From assembly GCA_019429445.1 (NCBI GenBank), contig JAHYIW010000004.1:1-64000 (forward strand): a stretch of DNA of 64,000 nucleotides. The letters are read 5' to 3'. Below the pieces are notes generated by a model. It was not told where the DNA came from. It made no database searches and worked only from the letters and a program-made list of their open reading frames with translations. The DNA is from Desulfuromonadaceae bacterium. GTDB taxonomy: Bacteria; Desulfobacterota; Desulfuromonadia; Desulfuromonadales; JAHYIW01. The translations under genes were made by a program, and so were the position numbers. Of this stretch, positions 48,503 through 57,448 are shown piece after piece (the stretch's first letter is position 1; every line of letters starts with the position of its first letter).

Positions 48503-49738
48503 ATGGCACGGATCAATGATCATTATCTGAAACTCAAGGCCGGTTACCTCTTTCCCGAGATCGGTCGGCGGGTGCGTGAATTCAACGCTGCCAACCCGAC
48601 CGCCAAGGTCATCCGGCTCGGTATCGGCGATGTCACCCAGCCGCTCGCCCCGGCGGTGCTCAAGGCGTTCCATGCCGCGATCGACGACCTCGGCACCACC
48701 GAGAACTTCGCCGGTTATGGCCCGGAGCAGGGCTATGAGTGGCTCTCTCAGGTGATCATTGAGAAGAGCTATCGGCCGCTCGGCATTGAGCTGAAGAGCT
48801 CCGAGATGTTCATCTCCGACGGTTCCAAGTGCGACTGCGCCAATATCCTCGATATCTTCGCGCTGGATAACGTCGTCGCCATCGGCGATCCGGTCTATCC
48901 GGTCTACAACGACACCAACGTCATGGTCGGCCGCACCGGCGAGGCGGATGACAAAGGCTACTACCAGGGCGTGGTCTACATGCCGTGCACCGACGAAAAC
49001 GGTTTCGTTCCGGCGCTCCCCAAGGAAAAAGTCGACATCATCTACCTCTGCTCGCCAAACAACCCGACCGGCACTGTCGCCACCAAAGAGCAGCTCAAGA
49101 CCTGGGTCGACTATGCCAACGCCAACGGCTCAATCATCTTTTTCGATGCCGCTTACGAGGCGTTCATTACCACCCCCGGCATCCCGCACTCAATCTACGA
49201 GATCGAAGGAGCCAAGCAGTGCGCTATGGAGTTTCGTTCCTTCTCCAAGACGGCTGGTTTTACCGGGGTGCGTTGCGGGCTGGTGGTGATCCCCGAAGAG
49301 GTGATGGGCACCACCGCGAACGGCGAAAAGTTCAGCTTCAACAAACTCTGGAACCGGCGCACTACCACCAAATTCAACGGCACCTCCTACCCGGTCCAGA
49401 GGGCCGCTGCGGCGGTCTACAGCGACGCGGGCTGGGCACAGGTCAAGGCGACCATTGACTATTACATGGATAACGCTCGTATCATTCGTGAAGGGCTGAC
49501 CGCCGCTGGCATTACCTGTTACGGTGGCGTCGATTCGCCCTACATCTGGCTGAAGACGCCGGGCGGAATGACCAGCTGGGACTTCTTTGACAAACTGCTC
49601 AACGAGTGCCACGTCGTCGGCACGCCGGGGAGTGGCTTCGGACCGAGCGGTGAAGGCTACTTCCGTCTCTCCGCGTTCGGCGACAAGGCCAGCGTCGAGA
49701 CCGCAGTGGCGCGGATCAGAGAAAAGTGGGGGAAGTGA
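48503..49738 (+). CDS. dapL: LL-diaminopimelate aminotransferase
   Basis: DapL turns tetrahydrodipicolinate directly into LL-diaminopimelate, bypassing the acylated DapD/C/E route. The 411-residue class I PLP enzyme has [38 protein letters not shown] and the PLP-lysine region [14 protein letters not shown] near 245-258. The start is the ATG at 48503 behind TTGGAGG. Its length matches DapL. A strong terminator follows. Confidence 0.95.
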   Translation: MARINDHYLKLKAGYLFPEIGRRVREFNAANPTAKVIRLGIGDVTQPLAPAVLKAFHAAIDDLGTTENFAGYGPEQGYEWLSQVIIEKSYRPLGIELKSSEMFISDGSKCDCANILDIFALDNVVAIGDPVYPVYNDTNVMVGRTGEADDKGYYQGVVYMPCTDENGFVPALPKEKVDIIYLCSPNNPTGTVATKEQLKTWVDYANANGSIIFFDAAYEAFITTPGIPHSIYEIEGAKQCAMEFRSFSKTAGFTGVRCGLVVIPEEVMGTTANGEKFSFNKLWNRRTTTKFNGTSYPVQRAAAAVYSDAGWAQVKATIDYYMDNARIIREGLTAAGITCYGGVDSPYIWLKTPGGMTSWDFFDKLLNECHVVGTPGSGFGPSGEGYFRLSAFGDKASVETAVARIREKWGK

Positions 49739-49750
49739 TTTGATCTAAAG

Positions 49751-49775
49751 GCGGCCCCAACGGGCCGCTTTTTTT
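49751..49775 (+). terminator. Terminator after dapL
   Basis: GCGGCCC-caac-GGGCCGC hairpin followed by seven T. It ends the arg-dap cluster. Confidence 0.85.
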
Positions 49776-49845
49776 CTAGCTTCGTACCTTGAAAGAATAA
49801 TGACAGCTTGAATTTATAGCAAAATTGCGATAATATGGAGGGCGG

Positions 49846-50166
49846 ATGAAGTGGAGAGTTGAGTTCTTGGATGAAAGGGTCGAGAAGGAATATCTTGATT
49901 TACCCCAAGATATGCAGGCCCGTTTTATACGTATTTCGGAATTGATTGAAAAGCACGGAATTGAAAATGTTGGTTTACCGCACATTCGTCCGCTCGAAGG
50001 CAAGCTCTGGGAAATGCGCTCCAAAGGGAAAACCGGAATTTCGCGAGGGATATACGTCACGGTGACAGGAAGGCGCGTTGTCATCCTCAGGATTTTCATC
50101 AAGAAGACACAAAAAACACCCGCGAAGGAAATTAAGTTGGCCAAACAACGCATGAAGGAGATCTGA
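49846..50166 (+). CDS. higB: HigB/RelE-type toxin (phage Gp49-like)
   Basis: A 106-residue protein with the phage-derived Gp49-like/HigB pattern: EFLDERVEKEYLDLPQDMQARFIRISELIEKHG, LEGKLWEMRSKGKTGISRGIYVTVTGRRVVILRIFIKKTQKTP. These proteins cleave mRNA in the ribosome or associated. It is followed 2 bases later by an XRE-type antitoxin, the toxin-first order of HigBA. Ribosome site AGGGCGG. Confidence 0.87.
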   Translation: MKWRVEFLDERVEKEYLDLPQDMQARFIRISELIEKHGIENVGLPHIRPLEGKLWEMRSKGKTGISRGIYVTVTGRRVVILRIFIKKTQKTPAKEIKLAKQRMKEI

Positions 50167-50168
50167 AC

Positions 50169-50453
50169 ATGGGCAAGAAAATTGCGGAGTTGAAACAAGA
50201 GTTACTTGCCGATGAAGGATTTAAACGCGAATACGATGTACTCGAAGAAGAATTCGCCATTGCCTCACAATTGATCGAAGCCCGCAAGCGCGCCAACCTG
50301 ACTCAGGCCCAGGTCGCTCTGCGCATGGGTACGACCCAGTCGGTCGTCGCCCGGCTTGAATCAGGGCACCCTCTTCCCAGCCTGCGTTCGTTGCAACGTT
50401 ATGCGGATGCCGTAGGTGGAAGGGTTGAAGTCCGAGTGGTGGAGAATTCGTGA
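50169..50453 (+). CDS. higA: HigA-type antitoxin, XRE family
   Basis: A 94-residue protein with a helix-turn-helix (ARKRANLTQAQVALRMGTTQSVVARLESGHPLPSLRSLQRYADAVGG, about 37-82) and an N-terminal helical arm. It starts 2 bases after the toxin gene and would both neutralise the toxin and repress the operon. A terminator follows at 50526. Confidence 0.88.
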   Translation: MGKKIAELKQELLADEGFKREYDVLEEEFAIASQLIEARKRANLTQAQVALRMGTTQSVVARLESGHPLPSLRSLQRYADAVGGRVEVRVVENS

Positions 50454-50525
50454 TCGTGACACGTTCTGGGAAGGATCAAGGTTTGAAACCGCAGGACATG
50501 CTCTTTTGATGTGCCCAGACAGTGA

Positions 50526-50564
50526 AAGGCCCGCATTGATGTGCGGGCCTTCTCTTTTATTTTG
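50526..50564 (+). terminator. Terminator after higBA
   Basis: AAGGCCCGCA-ttgatg-TGCGGGCCTT hairpin followed by a T-rich TCTCTTTTATTTT stretch, 72 bases after the higA stop. Confidence 0.8.
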
Positions 50565-50789
50565 TCCTACTTCCCTGTCACGGGTCTGGCCGACCTCCGT
50601 AAACCGTCGGCGGGTGTAGCCATCGATAAATTATGTTGTTCTACGATTGGTGGCACCTCCATTCCGGCAAGGGTTGATGTGACAGGTCGCGCGTCCTGTA
50701 CATCCATTGTACCGCAACACTGTCCGTATTGCACGATCCGCCAAAGAAAAAACGGGGCGCATGGAACTTTTTTCATGCGGAAGAGAGGA
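50565..50789. other. Gene-free stretch between higBA and the radical SAM gene
   Basis: About 225 bases with no convincing gene. A frame on the minus strand here (50567-50872) runs into the end of the radical SAM gene and shows no known domain. Confidence 0.4.
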
Positions 50790-51677
50790 TTAATAAAATG
50801 ACTCCTGATAATCGGGGACGGCGTTGTACCACTGCGGTCGCCGTCGCGCCTCTGCGATGGCCCCTTCGACATCGGTAATCAGACGCGCACGATCTTTGGG
50901 GTAACTTCCGGCGAGGTTGAGAAAATTGGAGACGTGGTTTGAGCGCAGGATCGTTTTTTCCGGAGCCAATCCGTGGACGATCCGCAATGTTTCCTCCAGA
51001 ATGCCCCCTCGCGTGAGTTGCTGGATTGAGCGGATAAAGTCATCGTTGTGACGCTGAAAAAGGGTGAGCAACGAAAAGTATTCTGGCGACAGCTCTGTTA
51101 CCCAGGCGGCAGTTGCAGCAGCATGTTCGCTGCTGCGCTGCTCACCGGCCAGACCGAGGATTGCAGTGACTGACAGTTTGATCCCGGCGCTCCTCACCGT
51201 GTGGCAGAGGTCAAGCATGGTGGCGGCGGTAAACCCCTTTTTGATCGCCAGCAGAGTCGGGTCATCACCGCTTTCCAGACCGAAATAGAGGATGCGGAGT
51301 TTTTTGCTACGCAACGCCTCCAGTTCGGCGACACTTTTGGTGGTCAGGCTGTTCGGCGAGGCGTAGGCCCCGATCCGGTTGAGATGGGGGAAGTTGTTGG
51401 CAAGCAGGTCGAGGATCTCAGACAACCCCGCCTGCGGATAGACCAGTGCATCGCCATCGGCCAGAAAGACCCGCCGGATAGGCGCACGGTGAGCGAACGG
51501 GATGCGCTCAATTTCGGCGGCGATTGCCGCAACCGGGCGCATGCGGAACTGCTTGGACTTGTACATGCCACAGAAGGTGCAGTGGTTCTGCGAGCAGCCG
51601 AGAGTGATCTGGAAGATAAGGCTCTGTGCCTCACTCGGGGGGCGAAATAGCGGTTCATCGTAATCGAAGTAGAACAT
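50790..51677 (-). CDS. Radical SAM protein
   Basis: About 295 residues with the radical SAM cluster motif CSQNHCTFC (CxxxCxxC) near 27-35, then FLADGDALVYP, a GLESGDDPTLLAIKKGFT block and LSVTAILGL, typical of COG1032/Elp3-like radical SAM barrels. It lacks the B12-binding domain of many relatives. I chose the ATG at 51677 with AAGGAG 7 bases upstream; a GTG one codon earlier is possible, and the longer in-frame upstream part has no radical SAM match. The substrate is unknown. Confidence 0.85.
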   Translation of the reverse strand: MFYFDYDEPLFRPPSEAQSLIFQITLGCSQNHCTFCGMYKSKQFRMRPVAAIAAEIERIPFAHRAPIRRVFLADGDALVYPQAGLSEILDLLANNFPHLNRIGAYASPNSLTTKSVAELEALRSKKLRILYFGLESGDDPTLLAIKKGFTAATMLDLCHTVRSAGIKLSVTAILGLAGEQRSSEHAAATAAWVTELSPEYFSLLTLFQRHNDDFIRSIQQLTRGGILEETLRIVHGLAPEKTILRSNHVSNFLNLAGSYPKDRARLITDVEGAIAEARRRPQWYNAVPDYQESFY

Positions 51678-51973
51678 CACCAAACTCCTTAAAGGGGGAG
51701 AGACGAAGATAACATGACCTGCGCTGTGCTGCAATCGACCGGTGCGCAGCGGAACGAACAGCCCTGCGGTGAGAAAATTGATGTTATTAGATTTTCTTTG
51801 CATTTCAGAATAGAACGATGTTAAATTATTTTCACTGTCAACAGGAGCCTGTCCGTGTCGTTCTGAGCAGGTAATTGAGAAGGCTGAAGCATGGCACAGA
51901 CCGTTGTGGTTGTCCGGTGCTTCTTTTTTAAAAACCTTGCGCAGGAGCAAGGGTGCAGAAGGAGAAATGTAAA

Positions 51974-52174
51974 ATGGCGGAAGGTACAGTGAAGTGGTTC
52001 AACGAGTCGAAGGGGTTTGGTTTCATCGAGCAAGATAACGGTCCGGATGTCTTTGTGCATTATTCGGGGATCGGCGGCGATGGCTTTCGCACTTTGAACG
52101 AGGGCGAGCGCGTCAATTTTGACGTGACCGAGGGTCCCAAAGGCCCGCAGGCATCGAATGTTATCAAAGGATAA
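51974..52174 (+). CDS. Cold-shock protein (CspA family)
   Basis: A 66-residue single cold-shock domain: [20 protein letters not shown] (RNP1 KGFGFI) and DVFVHYS (RNP2 VFVHY), then [15 protein letters not shown]. It binds single-stranded RNA/DNA and acts as an RNA chaperone. I chose the ATG at 51974 behind AAGGAGAAATGTAA; an in-frame ATG is 21 bases upstream. A long upstream leader with a weak TTGCAT/TTAAAT promoter pair at about 51805-51833 suggests the 5' UTR control usual for csp genes. The 51678-51973 gap holds this leader. Confidence 0.93.
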   Translation: MAEGTVKWFNESKGFGFIEQDNGPDVFVHYSGIGGDGFRTLNEGERVNFDVTEGPKGPQASNVIKG

Positions 52175-52184
52175 ATAACACTAA

Positions 52185-52363
52185 GGGCCTGTAAGAAAAT
52201 AACATAACCATCTTGCATCTCATCTTCCGCCCATCTTCGGTCGCAGCTCAATCACAAAATCCTCGACTTAGCCCTGCTAGGCCTGCGGTTTTGTTCAATC
52301 GCTGCAACCAAATCTGACCCAAATCTGAGCGCAATAATGGCCACCTTATTTTCCTGCAGACCC
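52185..52363. mobile_element. MITE-like element with inverted ends
   Basis: Left end GGGCCTGTAAGAAAATAA and right end matching GGGTCTGCAGGAAAATAA as an inverted repeat (15 of 18). Length about 179 bp, no coding content. The ends are flanked by TAA on both sides, a possible 3-bp target duplication. No transposase is nearby. It lies ten bases after the csp stop. Confidence 0.65.
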
Positions 52364-52409
52364 TAAATGCGATCTGAGCAGAAAACTCCGCAAAATATTG
52401 CGGAGCTTT

Positions 52410-53615
52410 TTATTTGCGCGGTCTATCCTGTTGCGAGCGGCCCCGCAGTTCTTCGATAATTTTCAGCCGTTTTCGAGCCTCTGCGGCGAGGGCTTCATCG
52501 CTGGCGCAATCGAGGGCGTTGAGGAAATACTGGTAGGCTGCGGTGCTGCAGCGTGGTTTATAGCTTAATGCCTTCCCCGCTCCCAGGTAGGCTCGATCGA
52601 TCCCCTGTGCAGTTGGTCGTTCGGCAATAAAGCGGCGAAATACCGACAGTGCGTGGTCGATGTTCCCTTGCTGCAGAAAATAATCACCGATCGCCAGGAC
52701 ATCCGGCGCGTCGATCGCGCCACGTTCGGCACGTGAGTTGAGCGAGAAGTAAAGTCCCGCCGCCCAGCGCAGATTGCCCTGTTTGATCTGCCGGGAAATT
52801 TCCTCGCGGTCGGCTTTAAGCGGGTTTTCAGTGGGGGGTGATTGCTCCGCCAGCGATGCTGTCCGGTAAGGATGATTGTCGCCGTGACGATGATCGATCA
52901 CCCACGCCAGACCGAGTCCGGCCATAAAGCCGCCGATGTGCGCACCGTGAGCAACTCCGCTGCCGGCGCCACCATTCCATACAAAGGGGAGCAGATTGTC
53001 GATGAGGAGATAAAATCCGAGGACGACGCGTGCCGGAACCAGCACGGTGGTCATGATCAACGGGAAGAGAAAGACGAATACTTTTACCTGGTTGCGCGGA
53101 AACCAGAAAAAATATGCGCCAAGCACTCCGGAAATCGCGCCTGATGCTCCGATCAGCGGGACCGGGGAATCGAGGACGAACAGGGCGTAAAACAGGGTCG
53201 CCGCCACGCCGGCGAACAGGTAGGCGCAAAGGTAACCGAGGTGTCCCAGACGATACTCGATATTATCGCCGAAAATCCACAGAAAGAGCATGTTGCCAAC
53301 CAGGTGCATCCACCCCCCGTGCAGAAAGAGTGAACTCAGCAATGCCGTGGCTGTCGGTTCAGCCGGACGGAAACCGTATTGCAGGACATGCAGGTCGTAA
53401 GCACTCAGATTTTGCAATGCCGCGCTGACCGCCTGGGGTGTGTAGGCCCCGACCAGTTGCAGATATTCATAAAGGAAGGGGTTGCTGGCGTCCGGAGGCG
53501 TTACCGAAAGGGGGAGGGTGATGAACAGAAAAACCGCAACATTGATGATAATGAGCAGGATGTTGACAACCGGAACACTGCGTGGATTAGGCATGTCGCC
53601 GACAGGTAGAAGCAC
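52410..53615 (-). CDS. Rhomboid-family intramembrane serine protease with TPR-like C-terminus
   Basis: A 401-residue protein. Residues about 12-230 carry six membrane helices with GASGAISGVLG (catalytic Ser) and HGAHIGG (catalytic His), the rhomboid dyad; a first helix is near the start. The C-terminal third (about 255-401) is soluble and helical, with YFSLNSRAERGAIDAPDVLAIGDYFLQQGN and YQYFLNALDCASDEALAAEARKRL resembling TPR helices. This is long for a rhomboid. It starts at GTG with AAAGGA upstream. Rhomboids cleave membrane-embedded substrates. Confidence 0.87.
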   Translation of the reverse strand: MLLPVGDMPNPRSVPVVNILLIIINVAVFLFITLPLSVTPPDASNPFLYEYLQLVGAYTPQAVSAALQNLSAYDLHVLQYGFRPAEPTATALLSSLFLHGGWMHLVGNMLFLWIFGDNIEYRLGHLGYLCAYLFAGVAATLFYALFVLDSPVPLIGASGAISGVLGAYFFWFPRNQVKVFVFLFPLIMTTVLVPARVVLGFYLLIDNLLPFVWNGGAGSGVAHGAHIGGFMAGLGLAWVIDHRHGDNHPYRTASLAEQSPPTENPLKADREEISRQIKQGNLRWAAGLYFSLNSRAERGAIDAPDVLAIGDYFLQQGNIDHALSVFRRFIAERPTAQGIDRAYLGAGKALSYKPRCSTAAYQYFLNALDCASDEALAAEARKRLKIIEELRGRSQQDRPRK

Positions 53616-53626
53616 ACTTTTCCTTT

Positions 53627-53790
53627 AGGAGCCTGTCCGAGAATGAATGGCCGGCTGCAAACCCAGCTGTTTGGCTCATATTTCAGCTCCTTTTTGCCCC
53701 ATAGCTACGGCTATGAGGCTGCAAATGAGTTAAAATCTGCCCGCAAACCTCTGGATTTTCGCTTCGGCCCTTATTCTCGGACAGGCTCCT
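53627..53790. mobile_element. MITE-like element with 18-bp inverted ends
   Basis: AGGAGCCTGTCCGAGAAT on the left and ATTCTCGGACAGGCTCCT on the right are perfect inverted repeats 164 bp apart. The inside has no gene and contains a CATAGC-tac-GGCTATG hairpin. A target duplication is not clear. A half-end AGGAGCCTGTCCG recurs at about 51842-51854. Confidence 0.8.
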
Positions 53791-53916
53791 GGGGCCGGTA
53801 AGAAAAGGGGGAAGCATTGGCCACGATTCCAAAATAGCACAGAGCGGACTACAGCTCAATCTTGCATTTTTGCGCTGTAGTCGCTATGCTTGTCCAACCC
53901 CTTCAGGAGATCAATA

Positions 53917-54573
53917 ATGTTTCAGATTATCCCCCGTGGAACGACCACAAACTATCAGGTCGGCAAGCTGGTGTGTGTTGCCCGCAATTATGTCGATCAC
54001 ATCCGCGAACTGAACAATGCATTTCCGGATGAGCCGGTACTGTTCACCAAACCGACAACCAGCATTATCGTTGACGGCGAACAAATCATTATTCCTCCAT
54101 ATTCGGCCGATTGTCACCACGAGGTGGAACTTGCCGTGTTGATCGGTGCAACCGGGAAAGATATTCCTCCGCACCGGGCGTTGCAACATGTGGCGGGGTA
54201 CGGTGTTGCCCTCGATATGACCCTGCGTGATGTCCAGAGCGCGCTGAAAGCCAAAGGACTCCCGTGGGACAAGGCCAAAGGGTTTGATACCTCCTGTCCT
54301 CTATCCCCCTTCGTCGCGGCGGAGGCGGTCGCCGATCCACAGCGGTTGCGTATTGCGCTACGCGTCAACGGGGCGTTGCGGCAGGATGCCACCACCGCCC
54401 TGATGATGCGCAGCATCCCGGAGTTAATCGCTGCCGCTTCGGCGATTTTCACGCTGGAAGCGGGGGATATCCTGCTTACCGGAACCCCTGCCGGTGTCGC
54501 GGCGGTCAAAAGTGGCGATGTGCTTGAGGCGGAGATTGAGCAGGTCGGACGGCTGCGGGTCACGGTTGCCTGA
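53917..54573 (+). CDS. Fumarylacetoacetate hydrolase-family protein
   Basis: A 218-residue FAH-fold enzyme. It has VCVARNYVDHIREL, FTKPTTSI, HHEVELAVLIG with the metal-binding Glu residues, GYGVALDMTLRDVQ, KGFDTSCPLSPFV, and a final LTGTPAGVAAVKSGDVLEAEI. Family members cleave C-C bonds of acylpyruvates or act as oxaloacetate decarboxylases; the substrate is not clear from sequence. I chose the ATG at 53917 behind CAGGAGA; an in-frame start 27 bases earlier lacks a site. It ends just before a bidirectional terminator. Confidence 0.9.
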   Translation: MFQIIPRGTTTNYQVGKLVCVARNYVDHIRELNNAFPDEPVLFTKPTTSIIVDGEQIIIPPYSADCHHEVELAVLIGATGKDIPPHRALQHVAGYGVALDMTLRDVQSALKAKGLPWDKAKGFDTSCPLSPFVAAEAVADPQRLRIALRVNGALRQDATTALMMRSIPELIAAASAIFTLEAGDILLTGTPAGVAAVKSGDVLEAEIEQVGRLRVTVA

Positions 54574-54592
54574 AACAGACTGGTTGTCCGGA

Positions 54593-54643
54593 CGCACCAA
54601 TAAAAAACGCCCTCGTTACGCGAGGGCGTTTTTTATTGGTGCG
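54593..54643. terminator. Strong bidirectional terminator
   Basis: CGCACCAATAAAAAACGCCC and its complement meet around a CTCGTTACGCGAG core, a perfect 20-plus-bp stem with A runs on one arm and T runs on the other. It serves both the FAH gene and the convergent ppdK. Confidence 0.93.
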
Positions 54644-54668
54644 AATAGTATGTCCAGTGACCAGCGAA

Positions 54669-57332
54669 TTATTTTTCCAGCAAGACCGCATGTGCCGCCG
54701 CGAGGCGGGCGATCGGTACCCGGAACGGCGAGCAGGAAACGTAGTCGAGGCCAATTTGATGGCAGAAAATGACCGACGACGGTTCCCCGCCGTGCTCACC
54801 GCAAATGCCGAGCTTGATCCCCGGTCGTCCGGCGCGCCCTTTCTCACACCCCATCTTGACCAGCAGGCCAACCCCTTCCTGATCGATGGCAACGAAGGGG
54901 TCGTTCGGGAAAAGGTCTTTCTCGACGTAGAAGGGCAGGAATCTCCCGGCATCATCGCGTGACAGCCCGTAGGTGGTCTGGGTCAGGTCGTTGGTGCCAA
55001 AGGAGAAGAATTCGGCTTCGGCCGCAATCACGTCGGCGGTCAATGCGGCGCGCGGCAGTTCGATCATTGTTCCGATCAGATACTCAACCTTCACGCCGTA
55101 GCGGGCGATCACGGCATCCGCGACCTTGATGGCGTTGGCGCGCAGCACCGCCAGTTCACGCACTTCGCTGACCAGCGGAATCATGATTTCGGGGATGATG
55201 GCGTACCCCTCGTTTTTGTTCAGTTCGCAGGCGGCTTCCATGATCGCCTGAACCTGCATGTCATAGATTTCGGGGTAGGTGATGGCCAGACGGCAGCCAC
55301 GGTGGCCGAGCATCGGATTGAATTCGTGCAACGCTTCAACCTTGGCTTTGAGTGTCGCCGCGGGAACGCCGATGTCCTTTGACAGGGCATCAATTTCCTT
55401 GTCGGTGTGCGGCAGGAATTCATGCAACGGCGGGTCGAGCAGGCGGATGGTGACCGGCAGACCTTTCATGACCCGGAAGAGTCCGAGGAAATCACCTTTT
55501 TGCATCGGCAGGATTTTTTCGAGGGCTTTCTTGCGCCCTTCAACATCTTCGGCAAGAATCATTTCGCGGACCGCCATGATCCGGTCGCCTTCAAAGAACA
55601 TGTGCTCGGTGCGACACAAGCCGATCCCCTCGGCCCCGAAATCGCGGGCCACCTGGGCGTCGTGCGGAGTGTCGGCGTTGGTGCGGACCTTCATGGTGCG
55701 GATGTTGTCGGCCCAGACCATCAGCTCACCGAATTCACCGGACAGTTGCGGTTGAACGGTGGGGACCTCGCCGCGCATCACTTCACCGGTCGAACCGTCA
55801 AGAGTGATGATCTCACCTTTTTTGAAAACATCCCCTTTGACCGTGGTGATGGTTTCGTTGCGGTAATCAACTTTAATGTCGCCGCACCCGGCAACACAAC
55901 ATTTCCCCATGCCACGGGCGACGACCGCCGCGTGCGAGGTCATCCCGCCACGGGCAGTGAGGATGCCCTGGGCGGCGTGCATGCCGTGGATGTCTTCGGG
56001 GCTGGTTTCAACGCGAACCAGGATAACCTTGCGGTTGAGTTTGGCCTCCGCTTCAGCTTCATCGGCGGTGAAGATGATTTTTCCTGAAGCCGCGCCGGGA
56101 GAAGCGGGGAGCCCTTTGGCAACAACGATTTTTTCGGCGGCAGGATCGAGTGACGGATGCAACAATTGATCGAGTTGCTCGGGGGCAACACGCAGCACGG
56201 CCTCATTTTCACTGATCAGCCCTTCCTTGACCATATCGACGGCGATGCGTACCGCGGCCTTGGCGGTGCGCTTGCCGTTGCGCGTTTGCAGCATGTAAAG
56301 CTTGTGTTTTTCGATCGTAAATTCGATATCTTGCATGTCACGATAGTGTTTTTCAAGGATATCGCGAATTTTTGCCAACTGCGCGTAGCATTCCGGCAAG
56401 ACATCTTCCATGGCGGGCAGGTCGCCTGGTTTGTGTTTGGCTTTGTTGATCGGCTGTGGCGTGCGAATCCCCGCCACCACATCCTCGCCCTGCGCATTGA
56501 CCAGATATTCGCCGTAGAAGTAGTTTTCACCGGTTGAGGGGTCACGGGTAAAGGCGACGCCGGTCGCACAGTTGTCCCCCATGTTGCCGAAAACCATCGA
56601 CTGGACGTTGACGGCAGTCCCCCATTCGGCCGGAATGTTATTCAGCCGCCGGTAGGTGATGGCGCGGGCGTTCATCCAGGAACTGAAAACGGCACTGATC
56701 GCTCCCCACAGCTGCTCTTTGGGATCGTCAGGGAACTCCTTGCCAAGTTCCCCCCTGACCTTGTTTTTGAACAGGGTGACCAGTTGTTTGAGGTCTGCGG
56801 CGCTGAGGTGCGTATCCTCTTTGACCCCTTTATTTTCTTTCATATCGTGGAGGATATCTTCCAGCTCTTCACCGGGCATCCCCATGACGACGTTTGAATA
56901 CATCTGAATAAAACGTCGATAGGAGTCGTAGGCAAAGCGTTCGTCTCCGCTCTGGGCAATCACGCCCTGCACCGTGGTATCGTTGAGACCGAGATTGAGG
57001 ACGGTATCCATCATTCCTGGCATCGAAGCCCGGGCACCGGAACGCACCGAAACCAGGAGCGGGTTGGTGGCATCACCAAATTTTTTCCCCATCAATTGCT
57101 CGACACGCTCCAGGTTGGATTGAACTTCTTCAGTCAGCCCCGCCGGATAATTCCGGTCATTGGCGTAGTATTCGGTGCAAACTTCTGTGGTAAGAGTAAA
57201 ACCGGCCGGAACCGGCAGGCCGATGGAAGTCATTTCCGCCAGGTTGGCACCTTTGCCACCGAGCAGATTTTTCATGCGGCCATCACCCTCGGCATGACCG
57301 TCACCAAAGAAATACACATGTTGCTTTGCCAT
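54669..57332 (-). CDS. ppdK: Pyruvate phosphate dikinase
   Basis: Interconverts pyruvate and phosphoenolpyruvate using ATP and phosphate (or pyrophosphate), important for gluconeogenesis in organisms that grow on acetate. About 887 residues, full length: N-terminal ATP-grasp domain (GGKGANLAEMT), the phosphohistidine domain with GGMTSHAAVVARGMGKCCVAG and the C-terminal TIM barrel with the metal site and GICGEHGGEPSS. I chose the ATG at 57332 behind AAGGAGG; the in-frame extension to 57350 is not needed. Confidence 0.97.
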   Translation of the reverse strand: MAKQHVYFFGDGHAEGDGRMKNLLGGKGANLAEMTSIGLPVPAGFTLTTEVCTEYYANDRNYPAGLTEEVQSNLERVEQLMGKKFGDATNPLLVSVRSGARASMPGMMDTVLNLGLNDTTVQGVIAQSGDERFAYDSYRRFIQMYSNVVMGMPGEELEDILHDMKENKGVKEDTHLSAADLKQLVTLFKNKVRGELGKEFPDDPKEQLWGAISAVFSSWMNARAITYRRLNNIPAEWGTAVNVQSMVFGNMGDNCATGVAFTRDPSTGENYFYGEYLVNAQGEDVVAGIRTPQPINKAKHKPGDLPAMEDVLPECYAQLAKIRDILEKHYRDMQDIEFTIEKHKLYMLQTRNGKRTAKAAVRIAVDMVKEGLISENEAVLRVAPEQLDQLLHPSLDPAAEKIVVAKGLPASPGAASGKIIFTADEAEAEAKLNRKVILVRVETSPEDIHGMHAAQGILTARGGMTSHAAVVARGMGKCCVAGCGDIKVDYRNETITTVKGDVFKKGEIITLDGSTGEVMRGEVPTVQPQLSGEFGELMVWADNIRTMKVRTNADTPHDAQVARDFGAEGIGLCRTEHMFFEGDRIMAVREMILAEDVEGRKKALEKILPMQKGDFLGLFRVMKGLPVTIRLLDPPLHEFLPHTDKEIDALSKDIGVPAATLKAKVEALHEFNPMLGHRGCRLAITYPEIYDMQVQAIMEAACELNKNEGYAIIPEIMIPLVSEVRELAVLRANAIKVADAVIARYGVKVEYLIGTMIELPRAALTADVIAAEAEFFSFGTNDLTQTTYGLSRDDAGRFLPFYVEKDLFPNDPFVAIDQEGVGLLVKMGCEKGRAGRPGIKLGICGEHGGEPSSVIFCHQIGLDYVSCSPFRVPIARLAAAHAVLLEK

Positions 57333-57411
57333 CAAAATCCTCCTTGACACGATGTAGGTTGTTGGGGGAGCAAGCTCCCCAATGATAAGTGCTGGTAATC
57401 CCTAAACAAAA

Positions 57412-57434
57412 GAACCGCGCAAGGGGCGCGGTTC
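57412..57434 (-). terminator. Terminator after glyS
   Basis: GAACCGCGC-aaggg-GCGCGGTTC hairpin. On the minus strand it follows the glyS stop and is trailed by T-rich TTTTGTTT. It separates glyS from ppdK. Confidence 0.75.
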
Positions 57435-57448
57435 GGTTATATGTTGTG

